From positions 1-34,014 of the forward strand of contig DATMNI010000241.1 of NCBI GenBank assembly GCA_035570275.1: 34,014 bases of DNA, in the 5' to 3' direction. Positions 8,317 to 15,811 of the stretch are shown piece by piece. The first letter of the stretch is position 1. Each line of letters begins with the position of its first letter. A program made the position numbers and the translations under genes. The notes under the pieces are model-generated. The model did not search any database. It was given only the letters and a program-made list of their open reading frames with translations, and was not told where the DNA came from. The stretch is from DATMNI01 sp035570275 (GTDB taxonomy: Bacteria > Acidobacteriota > Terriglobia > Bryobacterales > Bryobacteraceae).

Positions 8317-8344
8317 GTGGGCTGAATGCGGTGGGCTGAATGCG
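8317..8344 (+). repeat. Exact 14-bp tandem duplication at the rsmD start
   Basis: GTGGGCTGAATGCG occurs twice without a gap (8317-8330 and 8331-8344). The second copy supplies the rsmD start ATG at 8340. The first contains a further ATG at 8326 that opens a seven-codon reading frame out of phase and ends with TGA at 8347-8349, overlapping the rsmD start. It looks like a slippage duplication and may affect rsmD translation. Confidence 0.85.
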
Positions 8345-8861
8345 AGTGATTGCGGGAGAATTCCGTTCACGAAGACTGAAGAGCATTCCAGGCGATGCGA
8401 CGCGGCCGACACCGGACCGTCTGCGCGAAACGCTGTTCAACATTCTGAGCCCGCGCATCGCAGGCGCCACGTTCCTGGATGCCTACGCGGGCACCGGCGC
8501 AGTCGGCATCGAGGCCCTGAGCCGCGGCGCGCGGCACGCCTGGTTTCTCGAAAAGAACCGCACCGCGCTGGAAGCGATCCGCCAGAACCTGGCGTCGCTG
8601 CAACTGGAGCGGCGCGCCTCCGTGGTGGCGGGGCCAGTGCTCCTGACCCTGGAAGGTTACACGGCCGATATCGTGTTCCTCGATCCGCCGTACCCGCTGG
8701 AACGGGAATACGCCGCCGCGCTGGAACTGCTGGCGCAACATCCACCGCCGCTGACCATCGTGCAGCACGGGAGCCGGTTTTTGCTGCCCGAAACTCAGGG
8801 CCCGCTGACGCGCACGCGGCTGCTCAAGCAGGGCGATAACGCGCTGAGTTTTTATGAATAG
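8340..8861 (+). CDS. rsmD: 16S rRNA (guanine(966)-N(2))-methyltransferase RsmD
   Basis: This 173-residue SAM-dependent methyltransferase of the RsmD family modifies G966 of 16S rRNA in the assembled small subunit. It begins with the characteristic MRVIAGEFRSRRLKSIPG and RPTPDRLRETLFNIL. The SAM-binding motif I is FLDAYAGTGAVGIEALSRGA, followed by the acidic strand FLEKNRTALEAI and the catalytic motif DPPYPLE. Length is close to family average. It follows recG with a 25-bp gap. The usual neighbour coaD is not present downstream here. The start region lies in a 14-bp tandem duplication. Confidence 0.96.
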   Translation: MRVIAGEFRSRRLKSIPGDATRPTPDRLRETLFNILSPRIAGATFLDAYAGTGAVGIEALSRGARHAWFLEKNRTALEAIRQNLASLQLERRASVVAGPVLLTLEGYTADIVFLDPPYPLEREYAAALELLAQHPPPLTIVQHGSRFLLPETQGPLTRTRLLKQGDNALSFYE

Positions 8862-8865
8862 TGGC

Positions 8866-8884
8866 CGCGACCCTCCGGGTCGCG
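8866..8884 (+). terminator. GC-rich hairpin after rsmD
   Basis: CGCGACCC-TCC-GGGTCGCG is a perfect 8-bp stem with a 3-nt loop, starting five bases after the rsmD stop codon. No T-tract follows, so it may be a weak intrinsic or Rho-assisted terminator, or an mRNA 3' stabiliser. The rest of the interval to 9067 shows no gene I can support. Confidence 0.5.
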
Positions 8885-9067
8885 AATCGCGGTGTGGCGG
8901 GTCGCCGGGGACATGCATGTCTCACCTGCGTTTCGTTTCATTGAAAACAAACAACTTGGATGCCACCGCCGCCAACTCCGAGACATGGCAGGTCCCGGGA
9001 TTAGCGCTGCCGTGACCGGACTTCAAGCTTCGCCACCGTGGCTGGCGCACGCACCGGGATCGATCCC

Positions 9068-9098
9068 AACCGGCCCTTCGGAGCCAGTAGGCCGGCTT
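9068..9098 (-). terminator. Hairpin at the end of the heptad-repeat gene
   Basis: On the minus strand, immediately at and after the TAA stop, AGCCGGCC and GGCCGGTT pair around a 14-nt loop (six GC pairs plus a wobble). There is no clear U-run. It is a plausible terminator for the minus-strand gene and lies in the convergent gap with rsmD. Confidence 0.45.
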
Positions 9099-9816
9099 AG
9101 ATAAACATCTCTTCGTCCTGCGTCGCGGAATCGACGGACGACCTGCGGGAGCCGTGGACCAGCGTGGATACCGCGGCGGAGATTCCGGCGGCGAGGCCGT
9201 TAGCTTCGCGTACGGGCGCCATCACTGCCCGCTTCACGGTTTCGCCGACTTGCTCCACCTGCTGTACTGTGCTTTCCACGGTCTGGTCGATCTGCTCCAG
9301 ACGAGTCCGGGCACGTTCGCTGGCGTCTGTCAAAAGGTTGCCCAGGCGCTCCACCTGTTCCCGCCCCGACTTGGCAACGGCAAGCGTTGCCACCGAGATT
9401 TCGGCAATCCGCGGGCGATTGTCCTCCATGATCCGGTTGGCGGTGGCCAGCACCACCCCGACCGTGTCGACCATCTGACCGATTTTGTCGGCCGCCGGTC
9501 CGATCCTCTCCAGCGACGGCCCGGCCTTTTCGAGCGCCGGACCAATCTTGTCGAGCACCGGGCCGATGCGATCGATGGCCGGGCCGATGCGATCGATGGT
9601 CGAGCCGATGCGCTCCATGACAGGCGCAACGCGGTCAAGTACGGGTTCGACCTTCGCCAGAATCGGCCGGACCTCTCCCATAAGCTGCTCCACCGTGTGC
9701 TGCGTTTTCTTGGAGCCGCGGTAGAACGCGATCACTACACCGGCCTGTATGACAAAAGCCAGCGCAGCCAACGCAACCGCCGCGGCTACCACAACGCGAA
9801 AGACGTCTTCGGACAT
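9097..9816 (-). CDS. Membrane-anchored heptad-repeat protein, function unknown
   Basis: The 239-residue protein starts with one transmembrane helix (about 8-32, AAAVALAALAFVIQAGVVIAF). About nine consecutive seven-residue units follow (about 50-112), of the form I-G-P-x-[IVL]-[DE]-[RK], for example IGPAIDR, IGPVLDK and IGPALEK. The rest is a long amphipathic helical region up to about 215. The topology is a single anchor with a long cytoplasmic or periplasmic coiled coil, like DUF948 or methyl-accepting-protein stalks. The repeats are also visible in DNA as 21-bp units (9562-9624). The YtxH gene upstream on the same strand, 99 bp away, suggests a two-gene envelope-stress unit; that is inference. 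The C-terminus is acidic (DEEMFI). Confidence 0.8.
   Translation of the reverse strand: MSEDVFRVVVAAAVALAALAFVIQAGVVIAFYRGSKKTQHTVEQLMGEVRPILAKVEPVLDRVAPVMERIGSTIDRIGPAIDRIGPVLDKIGPALEKAGPSLERIGPAADKIGQMVDTVGVVLATANRIMEDNRPRIAEISVATLAVAKSGREQVERLGNLLTDASERARTRLEQIDQTVESTVQQVEQVGETVKRAVMAPVREANGLAAGISAAVSTLVHGSRRSSVDSATQDEEMFI
9562..9624 (-). repeat. Three 21-bp units encoding heptads
   Basis: Units starting at 9562, 9583 and 9604 share GCCGATGCGATCGATG with few changes, the third being more divergent. Each encodes one IGPAIDR-like heptad of the surrounding gene. The near identity of the first two units at DNA level suggests recent repeat expansion. Confidence 0.75.
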
Positions 9817-9851
9817 GCGAGAGAACCTTCCCCCGTTTCTGGTTTACCCTT

Positions 9852-9881
9852 GTTCAACAGCGCAGGGTTCAACGGCGCAGG
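9852..9881. repeat. 15-bp tandem duplication between the YtxH and heptad-repeat genes
   Basis: GTTCAACAGCGCAGG (9852-9866) is followed directly by GTTCAACGGCGCAGG (9867-9881), with one mismatch. It lies upstream of the minus-strand heptad-repeat gene, in what would be its leader or promoter region. Confidence 0.8.
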
Positions 9882-9915
9882 CTAAACTTACCTCACTACG
9901 CTCGCTAAAGTACGC

Positions 9916-10191
9916 TTAGGTCGTCGCCTCGCGATAAGCCTGCTTGCCGGCTTCCACGGCTTCGCTGAGCGTGTCCTTCTGGCGGCCCAGCGCTTCCTTG
10001 CCCTTATCGACCCATTCCGCGGCTGTCTGTTTCACATCGGCGCCGCGCTGCTTAATGTAGTCCGAGCTCTCGCCGGTTTTGTCCTTGATCAATTTGCGGG
10101 TTTCCTGTCCGGACTTCGGGGCAAACAGCATGCCGATTCCGACGCCTACGCCCAAGCCCAGCAAAAAAGCGGAAAGACCATTTTTGTCCAT
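9916..10191 (-). CDS. YtxH domain-containing protein
   Basis: A 91-residue protein has an N-terminal glycine-rich membrane segment (LSAFLLGLGVGVGIGMLFAP) followed at once by the YtxH signature APKSGQETRKLIKDKTGE. A charged amphipathic helix runs to the end (VKQTAAEWVDKGKEALGRQK). YtxH proteins are small membrane-associated proteins, in Bacillus linked to general stress. No biochemical activity is established. The gene is divergent from recX and precedes the heptad-repeat membrane protein on the same strand. Confidence 0.88.
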   Translation of the reverse strand: MDKNGLSAFLLGLGVGVGIGMLFAPKSGQETRKLIKDKTGESSDYIKQRGADVKQTAAEWVDKGKEALGRQKDTLSEAVEAGKQAYREATT

Positions 10192-10210
10192 AGTTTTTTC
10201 TCCGTTCGAC

Positions 10211-10236
10211 CGGCTCCCGAGAGTCGACAGGAGCCG
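10211..10236 (-). promoter_or_regulatory. Hairpin in the leader of the YtxH gene
   Basis: CGGCTCC and GGAGCCG form a perfect 7-bp stem around 12 nt in the divergent region between YtxH and recX. It lies 20-45 nt upstream of the YtxH start codon on the minus strand and could be a leader structure or operator. No riboswitch class is recognised. An AGTATACT palindrome near 10257-10264 lies closer to recX. Confidence 0.35.
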
Positions 10237-10282
10237 TCATCCTTAGCCAGTTTACAGTATACTCCGCAGAAGAAAGCAAGTT

Positions 10283-10822
10283 ATGGATGAACGTAAGGTC
10301 CGTCACCTCGATAGCGAAGGATTGTGGGTCTATGCGCTGCGGGTGTTGGGCGGCAGCGCACACTCTACCGGGCAACTGCGCGAGAAATTGCGCCGCCGCG
10401 CCGCCCGCGCCGAAGACGTGGATGCCGTGCTCGTCCGGCTCAAGGAAGCCGGCTATCTGGACGACCGCCGTTTCGCCGAGGGGTTCGCCACGGCCCGCCT
10501 CTCCGGCGAGAAATTCGGGCGGACGCGGGTGATTCAAGACCTGCGCCAGCGCCGCGTGGCCCCGGCGCTGGCCGAGAGCACGGTGCAGAAAGTCTACCAG
10601 GAGGTAGATGAGGAAGCTCTCATCGAAGATTGGATCCGGCGCAAATACCGGCTGGCGGAGCGCGAAGGTCTTTTCCAGGACGATAAGGATATGGCGTCGG
10701 CTTTCCGCCGGCTGGCGCGCGCGGGATTCCGCACCGGCGATATTATCAAGGTGCTGAAGCGCTTTGCGAAGAACCCCGAACTGCTGGATAATTTCGAGCC
10801 GCCGGAAGAACCGTCGGAGTAG
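10283..10822 (+). CDS. recX: Regulatory protein RecX
   Basis: The 179-residue RecX family protein is a cytoplasmic modulator that binds RecA filaments and limits their activity. The three-repeat helical RecX fold is visible: LWVYALRVLGGSAHSTGQLR with EKLRRRA, then VLVRLKEAGYLDDRRFAEGF, then a third repeat with FRRLARAGFRTGDIIKVLKR. The start at 10283 is followed by a typical family N-terminus; a weak purine-rich stretch (AGAAGAAAG) precedes it. No recA is in the window, so it stands alone. Length is normal. Confidence 0.92.
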   Translation: MDERKVRHLDSEGLWVYALRVLGGSAHSTGQLREKLRRRAARAEDVDAVLVRLKEAGYLDDRRFAEGFATARLSGEKFGRTRVIQDLRQRRVAPALAESTVQKVYQEVDEEALIEDWIRRKYRLAEREGLFQDDKDMASAFRRLARAGFRTGDIIKVLKRFAKNPELLDNFEPPEEPSE

Positions 10823-10840
10823 CGCATTCCCCTTTGTGGG

Positions 10841-10963
10841 GCAGCTTGTTAAGCTGCCGCGGATTGTTAATCCGCCTGCGCGATGCGGCAGCGAGCCGCC
10901 GGCGTTTGGTGCATTGCCCGCAAGGGGTACGTCCAAGCGCCAAAGGCGGATTGCCAATCCGCC
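10841..10963. repeat. REP-like cluster of three short palindromes
   Basis: Three perfect inverted repeats with 3-nt loops occur between recX and the permease fragment: GCAGCTT-GTT-AAGCTGC (10841-10857), GCGGATT-GTT-AATCCGC (10859-10875) and GGCGGATT-GCC-AATCCGCC (10945-10963). The last two share the GCGGATT/AATCCGC stem. From memory, such elements are abundant in Solibacter-type genomes; that is not shown by this window. They could act as terminators for recX or be remnants of REP/MITE elements. Confidence 0.75.
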
Positions 10964-10983
10964 GCACCCTCGAAAGTACCCAT

Positions 10984-11418
10984 CTAACGGCGGAATATCG
11001 GTGTCGAACGGTTGGCGAAGGTGCCCTGTGCGTAGCGCGCTTCGCCGCCCGCGGTCAGATTGAAGCGCAAGCCTCCGAACGCGAAGACGCCGGACATTGC
11101 GTCCTGCCGGTCGCGCATCTGCTCCCCGACCGGGTTGGTGAACGTGGCGCCATTGTCGGCGCCCATCACCACCTGCAGCAATTCCTGGGGCCGGCTCGCC
11201 GGCAGGTACTTGAGCATGACGGCGTCAATCAGGCTGAAAATCGCCGTATTGGCTCCGATGCCGAGGGCCAGCGAAAGAATCGCCACGGTGGCGAACCCCG
11301 GGCTGGTCCGCAGGGCGCGGACGGCGTAACGCAGGCCGTGGACGATAGTGTCGAGGACAAAGGTGCCGAGCGTGAAAGCGTCGGGAGACGGCTCTCCCGC
11401 GCGCGTTTTGACGGTTGA
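10984..11418 (-). pseudogene. Truncated ADOP/MacB-like ABC permease (N-terminal fragment)
   Basis: The minus frame encodes GLRYAVRALRTSPGFATVAI and LSLALGIGANTAIFSLIDAV, the diagnostic first transmembrane region of acidobacterial duplicated permeases (ADOP, FtsX/MacB type). The start of the periplasmic domain follows, up to GGEARYAQGTF. The frame then ends at TAG (10984) after a short unrelated tail, whereas intact members have about 800 residues. No ATG is found between the upstream in-frame TAG (11419-11421) and the conserved part; only a GTG at 11286 exists, which would cut off the first helix start. It is a relic lacking both ends, next to the REP-like palindromes. Confidence 0.85.
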
Positions 11419-11430
11419 CTAATGAATCGG

Positions 11431-11784
11431 TTAGCTCTTCTTCGCCGTTATTTCGAACGTTTGATCCATCCCCGGCACGCTCAGCGTGAGCATCATCTCA
11501 TTGCCCTTGACCTTCCCCTTGTACGTCAGCTTAAACTCTTGCCCGTCCCGGCTGCGGACCACGCTAAACGATACGTCGTCGCCATCCACTTTGCCATCGG
11601 AAATGGGCGATTCCCCCATGGGGCTCGAAGACGTGCCGGTCAGCTTGTTGCCATCCACCTTGAATACGAATGTGGCTTCGATGGTACCGTTGGGCGTTTC
11701 AATCGAAGCCTTCCAGGTGCCGGCCACGTCGGCCGCACAGAGGGTAAGGGCGCAGACCATCATTAAAACCAGTGACCACTTCAT
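11431..11784 (-). CDS. Small exported beta-rich protein (unknown function)
   Basis: A 117-residue protein has a clean signal peptide (MKWSLVLMMVCALTLCAADV) and a body of alternating short strands (VAGTWKASIETPNGTIEATF, VDGNKLTGTSSSPMGESPIS) resembling a lipocalin-like or calycin-type half barrel. Similar small exported proteins are common in Acidobacteriota, but no function is known to me. An excellent AAAGGAG ribosome binding site lies 10 nt before the ATG. The gene is divergent from the WXXGXW lipoprotein gene and shares a 134-bp control region with it. Confidence 0.82.
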   Translation of the reverse strand: MKWSLVLMMVCALTLCAADVAGTWKASIETPNGTIEATFVFKVDGNKLTGTSSSPMGESPISDGKVDGDDVSFSVVRSRDGQEFKLTYKGKVKGNEMMLTLSVPGMDQTFEITAKKS

Positions 11785-11840
11785 TCGGTAAAACTCCTTT
11801 GCCGTTCAGTCTCCCACGCTGCCCGGCCGGCCGCATTAAT

Positions 11841-11869
11841 TTGGAATAACGTTAACAAAACTTTAGACT
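11841..11869 (+). promoter_or_regulatory. Candidate promoter of the WXXGXW lipoprotein gene
   Basis: TTGGAA (11841-11846), a 17-nt spacer and TAGACT (11864-11869) match four of six positions in each sigma-70 box. The downstream gene starts at 11919 with a strong AGGAGG. The surrounding AT-rich island (11836-11866) stands out from the GC-rich background, and GTTAAC sits in the spacer. Confidence 0.4.
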
Positions 11870-11918
11870 CGCAACGCGTCCCGCGCGATTGCGTTCCACT
11901 CTACAGGAGGTAAGGAAA

Positions 11919-12218
11919 ATGAAAAAGATGTTACCCGTTGCAACCTTGTTGTTGACCACAGTTCTGACTGGCTGCGCCGCCAGCGGCGCGTACGTGGTGC
12001 GTTATGGACCGCCTCCGCCCCCGCGGTATGGAATGGTAGGAGTGGCGCCGGGCCCCGGTTATGCCTGGACCGATGGCTATTGGGATTGGCGCGGCGGCAA
12101 CTGGTTCTGGGTTAACGGAACCTGGTTGCGCCCACCGCGTCCGCGGGCCGTTTGGGTGCCGGCCTACTGGCGGGGAGAACATGGCCGCTATCGCTTCTAC
12201 CGCGGTCACTGGCGGTAA
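11919..12218 (+). CDS. WXXGXW-repeat lipoprotein
   Basis: A 99-residue outer- or inner-membrane lipoprotein. The ATG at 11919 follows a strong AGGAGG and gives a lipoprotein signal peptide ending in the lipobox LTGC (Cys19). A Pro/Tyr-rich linker follows (RYGPPPPPRYGMVGVAPGPG), then aromatic repeats WTDGYWDWRGGNWFWVNGTW and WVPAYWRGEHGRYRFYRGHW, the WXXGXW repeat family (PF12779-like). These proteins are of unknown function and probably bind peptidoglycan or polysaccharide through Trp/Tyr-rich surfaces (inference). It stands between the divergent small exported protein and the Oar-like receptor. Confidence 0.88.
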   Translation: MKKMLPVATLLLTTVLTGCAASGAYVVRYGPPPPPRYGMVGVAPGPGYAWTDGYWDWRGGNWFWVNGTWLRPPRPRAVWVPAYWRGEHGRYRFYRGHWR

Positions 12219-12315
12219 CAACGTACGACTAAACGTACAATTAGACCTGGAAACTTCCACGACGTGATTGCGCGCGGCGGCTCTGGTGGCATATACTCGC
12301 CATAATCAGTACAGA

Positions 12316-12340
12316 ATTGTGAACTAGTTTGTTTCACAAT
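12316..12340 (+). promoter_or_regulatory. Operator-like dyad upstream of the first Oar-like receptor
   Basis: Perfect 8-bp arms ATTGTGAA and TTCACAAT flank a 9-nt AT-rich spacer, ending 23 bp before the receptor ATG. The position, covering a probable promoter or leader, suggests a transcription-factor site. The regulator is unknown. Confidence 0.5.
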
Positions 12341-12363
12341 ACGGGACACAGAGGGGGTTTGCC

Positions 12364-15300
12364 ATGTTGCTTTCCGGCGCCGCGCGCGCCTGCCGTGTAT
12401 TTTCGCGATTTCATTCGCTGACATTTCTTTTGGCTGGATTGATGTGCCTGCCTTGCCACACTCAGCAAACCACCGCCACCCTGCTGGGCACAGTAGTGGA
12501 TCCGTCGGGCGCCACCGTAGTCGGCGTCAAGGTCTCTGCCTCAAGTCTGGCCACCAACATCCAGCGTGAAACCGTCACCGACCAGGCCGGTAACTACTCC
12601 ATTCCGTCACTCCCCGCGGGCGATTATCGCGTCACCGCATCGCACGAGGGTTTTCAGGCCCAGCGCATCGACAAGGTGACGTTGCAGGTGGAGCAGTCGG
12701 CCCGCCTCGATTTCACGCTGAAGGTGGGCAACGTTACGGAGACCATCGACGTCAACGCATCGGCTGTAGTGCTGCAGACCGAGAACGCCAGCGTGGGAAC
12801 GGTGATCGACGGCGGCAAGATCGTGGACCTGCCGCTCAACGGACGCAACTTCATCCAACTGGCGCAGTTGATTCCCGGCGTGCAGGCCGGTACGCCGGGT
12901 TCGATCACGGTGCGTCGCGGGCGCGGTTCCGTGGGCCAGACCGACGCCGCTTACGGCTCCACCGCAGCCAGCGCTAACGGATCGCGCGACACCGCCAACC
13001 GCTTCTATCTGGACGGCATCGAAGTGATGGATTACGACGCGATGACGTACAGCTTTTCGCCGTCGGTGGATTCGCTGGCGGAATTCAAGGTGCAGACCAG
13101 CACTTACTCGGCGGAGTATGGCGGGGCGCCCGGCGGTCAGGTAAACATGATCACCAAGAGCGGGACCAACCAGTATCACGGCACGCTGTGGGAGTTTAAC
13201 CGGAACGACGAGTTGACGCAGAGCTACGACGCCATCGCCAAACAGAGCGTCACTTCCCCGCGCCTCAACCGCAACCAGTTCGGGGCCAACTTCGGCGGCC
13301 CGGTGTGGTTCCCCAAGATCTACAAAGGCACCGACAAGACGTTTTTCTTCTTCAACTGGGAGTCTGGCTACGCGGCGCAGGGCGCTTCGCCGCGTTATAT
13401 GATTGTCCCGACGGTAGCGCAGCGCAATGGCGATTTCCGCGGCCTGGTGGACTCCAAGGGCAGCCCGATCACGTTGAAAGACCCGTTGGGGATCGGGATT
13501 GTCGGCAACCAGGTGCCCAAATCGCTGCTCAGCCCGCAGACGCAAGCCTACCTCAATTTTGAGCCTCTGCCCAACACCAGCAACGGGGTCTTCAATTACC
13601 TCACGGCGGCGCAGAGCGCGGTTTCCTGGCAGAAGAATTTCACCGGACGCGTGGATCATAACCTATCCGCGCGCAACATGATCTCGGGCCGCTACGCGTT
13701 CAACGATACTTACGAAGCCGGCACGCCCATTTGGGGCCACGACCAGCGTAACAATCTGGGGCGCACGCAGAACGTGGAGGGGTCCTGGACCCGGACCCTG
13801 CGGCCTACGCTGGTAAACGAAGCCCGCGGCGGGTGGCACCGCTTCAACGAAGCGGAGGTATTCGGCACCACCAATGACGCCAATTTTGACGTGGTGGGCA
13901 AGATGGGCCTGCCCCTGGTTTCGCGGCTGCCGGAAGAATACGGCCCGCCTTCCATCTCCGTAAGCGGCCCCGATGGCGTGTTCAACATGTACGATCTGCA
14001 GCGGCAGATCGGCCCGCGCATCCGGTCGAATTCGATCTCGCCGTTCACCGATACGCTCTCCTGGCAGAAGGGCCGGCACTTCTTCAAATTCGGCGGCGAA
14101 GTGGATTACCGCGGTGTCACGTTCGGCCAGGCGCGCGCGCCGCGCGGCCAGTTCACCTTCGACGGCACTTACACCGGTTCTTCCGTGGCCGATTTCATGT
14201 TGGGTTACATCCGCAGCGACAACATCAACCCCACTCACACGAACACCGATCTATTCGACTATTGGTTCGCTGGGTTTGTGAACGATGAATGGAAAGCCAC
14301 GCCGCGACTTACTCTAACGTTCGGCCTGCGATACGACTACTTCCAACGCTACAAGCAGCGGGATGACAAGTTCGTCGATATCTATCTAAACGGTTTCGTG
14401 ATCACGGGCAACCCCGTAACCACCCAGACTTCTCCGTACGGCCGCGAGTTGCTGGCGCCCGACCGAAACAACGTCGGCCCGCGGGTGGGCCTGGCCTGGC
14501 GTCCGCCGATTGCCGGAGAAACTGTGATCCGCGCGGGATACGGCATCTATTACACGCCTCAGATTTCGAACGCCATCTTCGCCATGGCGGAGGGCGCGCA
14601 AGCCACCAGCGGCGCCACGGTTACCGGCAACATCGTAGGCGCCCCCAACGTATTCTTCAGCAATCCGTTCGCGATTTCCCAGAACACCGGCGCGCTCAAC
14701 TTCGCGGTCAGCAACGACCAGAACCTGAAGGACAGCTACATCCAGCAATGGAACGTCAATATCCAGCGTAAACTGCCCGGCAGCGTGGTGCTGGATGTGG
14801 GATATGTGGGATCGAAGGGCACGGACTTGATTGTGACTTACGGCGACTTGAACCGGCCCATCCAGGTGGTGGACCCTCGCACTGCCGGTCTGGCTTCGTT
14901 GAATGCCCGGCGGCCCGACCAGAACTTCCAGCGCGCTGTAACCGCCGATAAGTCGATCGGTAACTCGATTTACCATTCGCTGCAGGTGAAAGCCGAGCGC
15001 CGCTTCTCTTCCGGGCTGACATTCCTCACGGCGTATACCTGGTCCAAGTCGATTTCCGGTCCCTCGGATATTGGCGGCCAGGTGGGTGGCGGAACCTTCA
15101 TCGGCTCTCCCCAGGATGTTTATTACATGGCCGGGGACCGCGCGGTTTCGGGCTTCGACGTTGGGCAGCGCTACGTCCAGACCATCCTCTACGACATCCC
15201 GTTCGCCCGTCGCCTGCACGGCGCCGCCAGGTACGCGTTGGACGGATGGCAGCTTTCGACCATCATGACCTTCCAGTACGGCTTTCCTGCGCCCATCAGT

Positions 15301-15702
15301 TTCGGCGTGGATACCACCGGCACGGGAGCGGGATCGCGGCCCGATACGGTGGCCGGACAGAACGGCAATCTGCCCGCCGATCAACGCACCTGGCAGCACT
15401 GGTTCAACACGGCCGCCTTCGCCCAGACCCCGTTCGGGCGCTTCGGCAACTCACCGCGCACCGGCGCCATCCGCTTGCCCGGTCAGGAGAACATCGATTT
15501 CTCCGTGACCAAATTCGTACGCTTCAAGGAGAAGCGCTCCTTCGAATTCCGTACGGAGTTCTTCAACCTGATGAACCACTTCAATCCCGACCCGGGCACT
15601 GTGGATCTGAATATCCGCTCCGCCACATTCGGCTCGGTGGGCGGCGGCGTCCAGGGCATCACCACGCGGGTGATTCAGTTGGGAGCGAAGTTGAATTTCT
15701 AA
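12364..15702 (+). CDS. Oar-like TonB-dependent receptor with carboxypeptidase-regulatory-like domain
   Basis: The 1112-residue outer-membrane protein starts at an ATG preceded by AGAGGGGG. Signal region residues 1-35 are followed by a carboxypeptidase-regulatory-like beta sandwich (about 38-120, LLGTVVDPSGATVVGVKVSA). The plug follows (LPLNGRNFIQL at 156-166, YLDGIEVMDYDAMTYSFS and GGQVNMITKSGTNQYHGTLW), then a long beta-barrel ending in LGAKLNF, with the terminal Phe typical of Bam substrates. It lacks an evident TonB box. This family imports or exports large substrates in Acidobacteriota and Myxococcota (Oar). The substrate is unknown; the neighbouring divergent and convergent genes suggest polymer or aromatic use. 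It converges on the DUF1501 gene, with about 110 bp between them. Confidence 0.94.
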   Translation: MLLSGAARACRVFSRFHSLTFLLAGLMCLPCHTQQTTATLLGTVVDPSGATVVGVKVSASSLATNIQRETVTDQAGNYSIPSLPAGDYRVTASHEGFQAQRIDKVTLQVEQSARLDFTLKVGNVTETIDVNASAVVLQTENASVGTVIDGGKIVDLPLNGRNFIQLAQLIPGVQAGTPGSITVRRGRGSVGQTDAAYGSTAASANGSRDTANRFYLDGIEVMDYDAMTYSFSPSVDSLAEFKVQTSTYSAEYGGAPGGQVNMITKSGTNQYHGTLWEFNRNDELTQSYDAIAKQSVTSPRLNRNQFGANFGGPVWFPKIYKGTDKTFFFFNWESGYAAQGASPRYMIVPTVAQRNGDFRGLVDSKGSPITLKDPLGIGIVGNQVPKSLLSPQTQAYLNFEPLPNTSNGVFNYLTAAQSAVSWQKNFTGRVDHNLSARNMISGRYAFNDTYEAGTPIWGHDQRNNLGRTQNVEGSWTRTLRPTLVNEARGGWHRFNEAEVFGTTNDANFDVVGKMGLPLVSRLPEEYGPPSISVSGPDGVFNMYDLQRQIGPRIRSNSISPFTDTLSWQKGRHFFKFGGEVDYRGVTFGQARAPRGQFTFDGTYTGSSVADFMLGYIRSDNINPTHTNTDLFDYWFAGFVNDEWKATPRLTLTFGLRYDYFQRYKQRDDKFVDIYLNGFVITGNPVTTQTSPYGRELLAPDRNNVGPRVGLAWRPPIAGETVIRAGYGIYYTPQISNAIFAMAEGAQATSGATVTGNIVGAPNVFFSNPFAISQNTGALNFAVSNDQNLKDSYIQQWNVNIQRKLPGSVVLDVGYVGSKGTDLIVTYGDLNRPIQVVDPRTAGLASLNARRPDQNFQRAVTADKSIGNSIYHSLQVKAERRFSSGLTFLTAYTWSKSISGPSDIGGQVGGGTFIGSPQDVYYMAGDRAVSGFDVGQRYVQTILYDIPFARRLHGAARYALDGWQLSTIMTFQYGFPAPISFGVDTTGTGAGSRPDTVAGQNGNLPADQRTWQHWFNTAAFAQTPFGRFGNSPRTGAIRLPGQENIDFSVTKFVRFKEKRSFEFRTEFFNLMNHFNPDPGTVDLNIRSATFGSVGGGVQGITTRVIQLGAKLNF

Positions 15703-15719
15703 GCGGGCTGCCGCATCTG

Positions 15720-15761
15720 CTGCGCCGCATCAGCTACGTTCGACAACTGCGCCGCATCGGC
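15720..15761. repeat. Spaced 15-bp direct repeats between convergent genes
   Basis: CTGCGCCGCATCAGC (15720-15734) and CTGCGCCGCATCGGC (15747-15761) differ at one base and are separated by 12 bp. They lie in the 109-bp convergent gap between the receptor and the DUF1501 gene. No clear intrinsic terminator was seen there. Confidence 0.65.
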
Positions 15762-15811
15762 CTCGTAAGTTGCTGATCAAACCACCATGGTCTTTTGTTT
15801 CCGGACAGATT

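Noticed and set aside
8885..9067. Possible structured small RNA between rsmD and the heptad-repeat gene
   Set aside because: Only isolated short stems were seen, with no known RNA family pattern or promoter.
12607..15399. Large antisense frames within the first Oar-like receptor (12607-13659, 13663-14238, 14386-15399)
   Set aside because: They are shadows of the receptor's codon usage; no recognisable domain, start signal or ribosome binding site.
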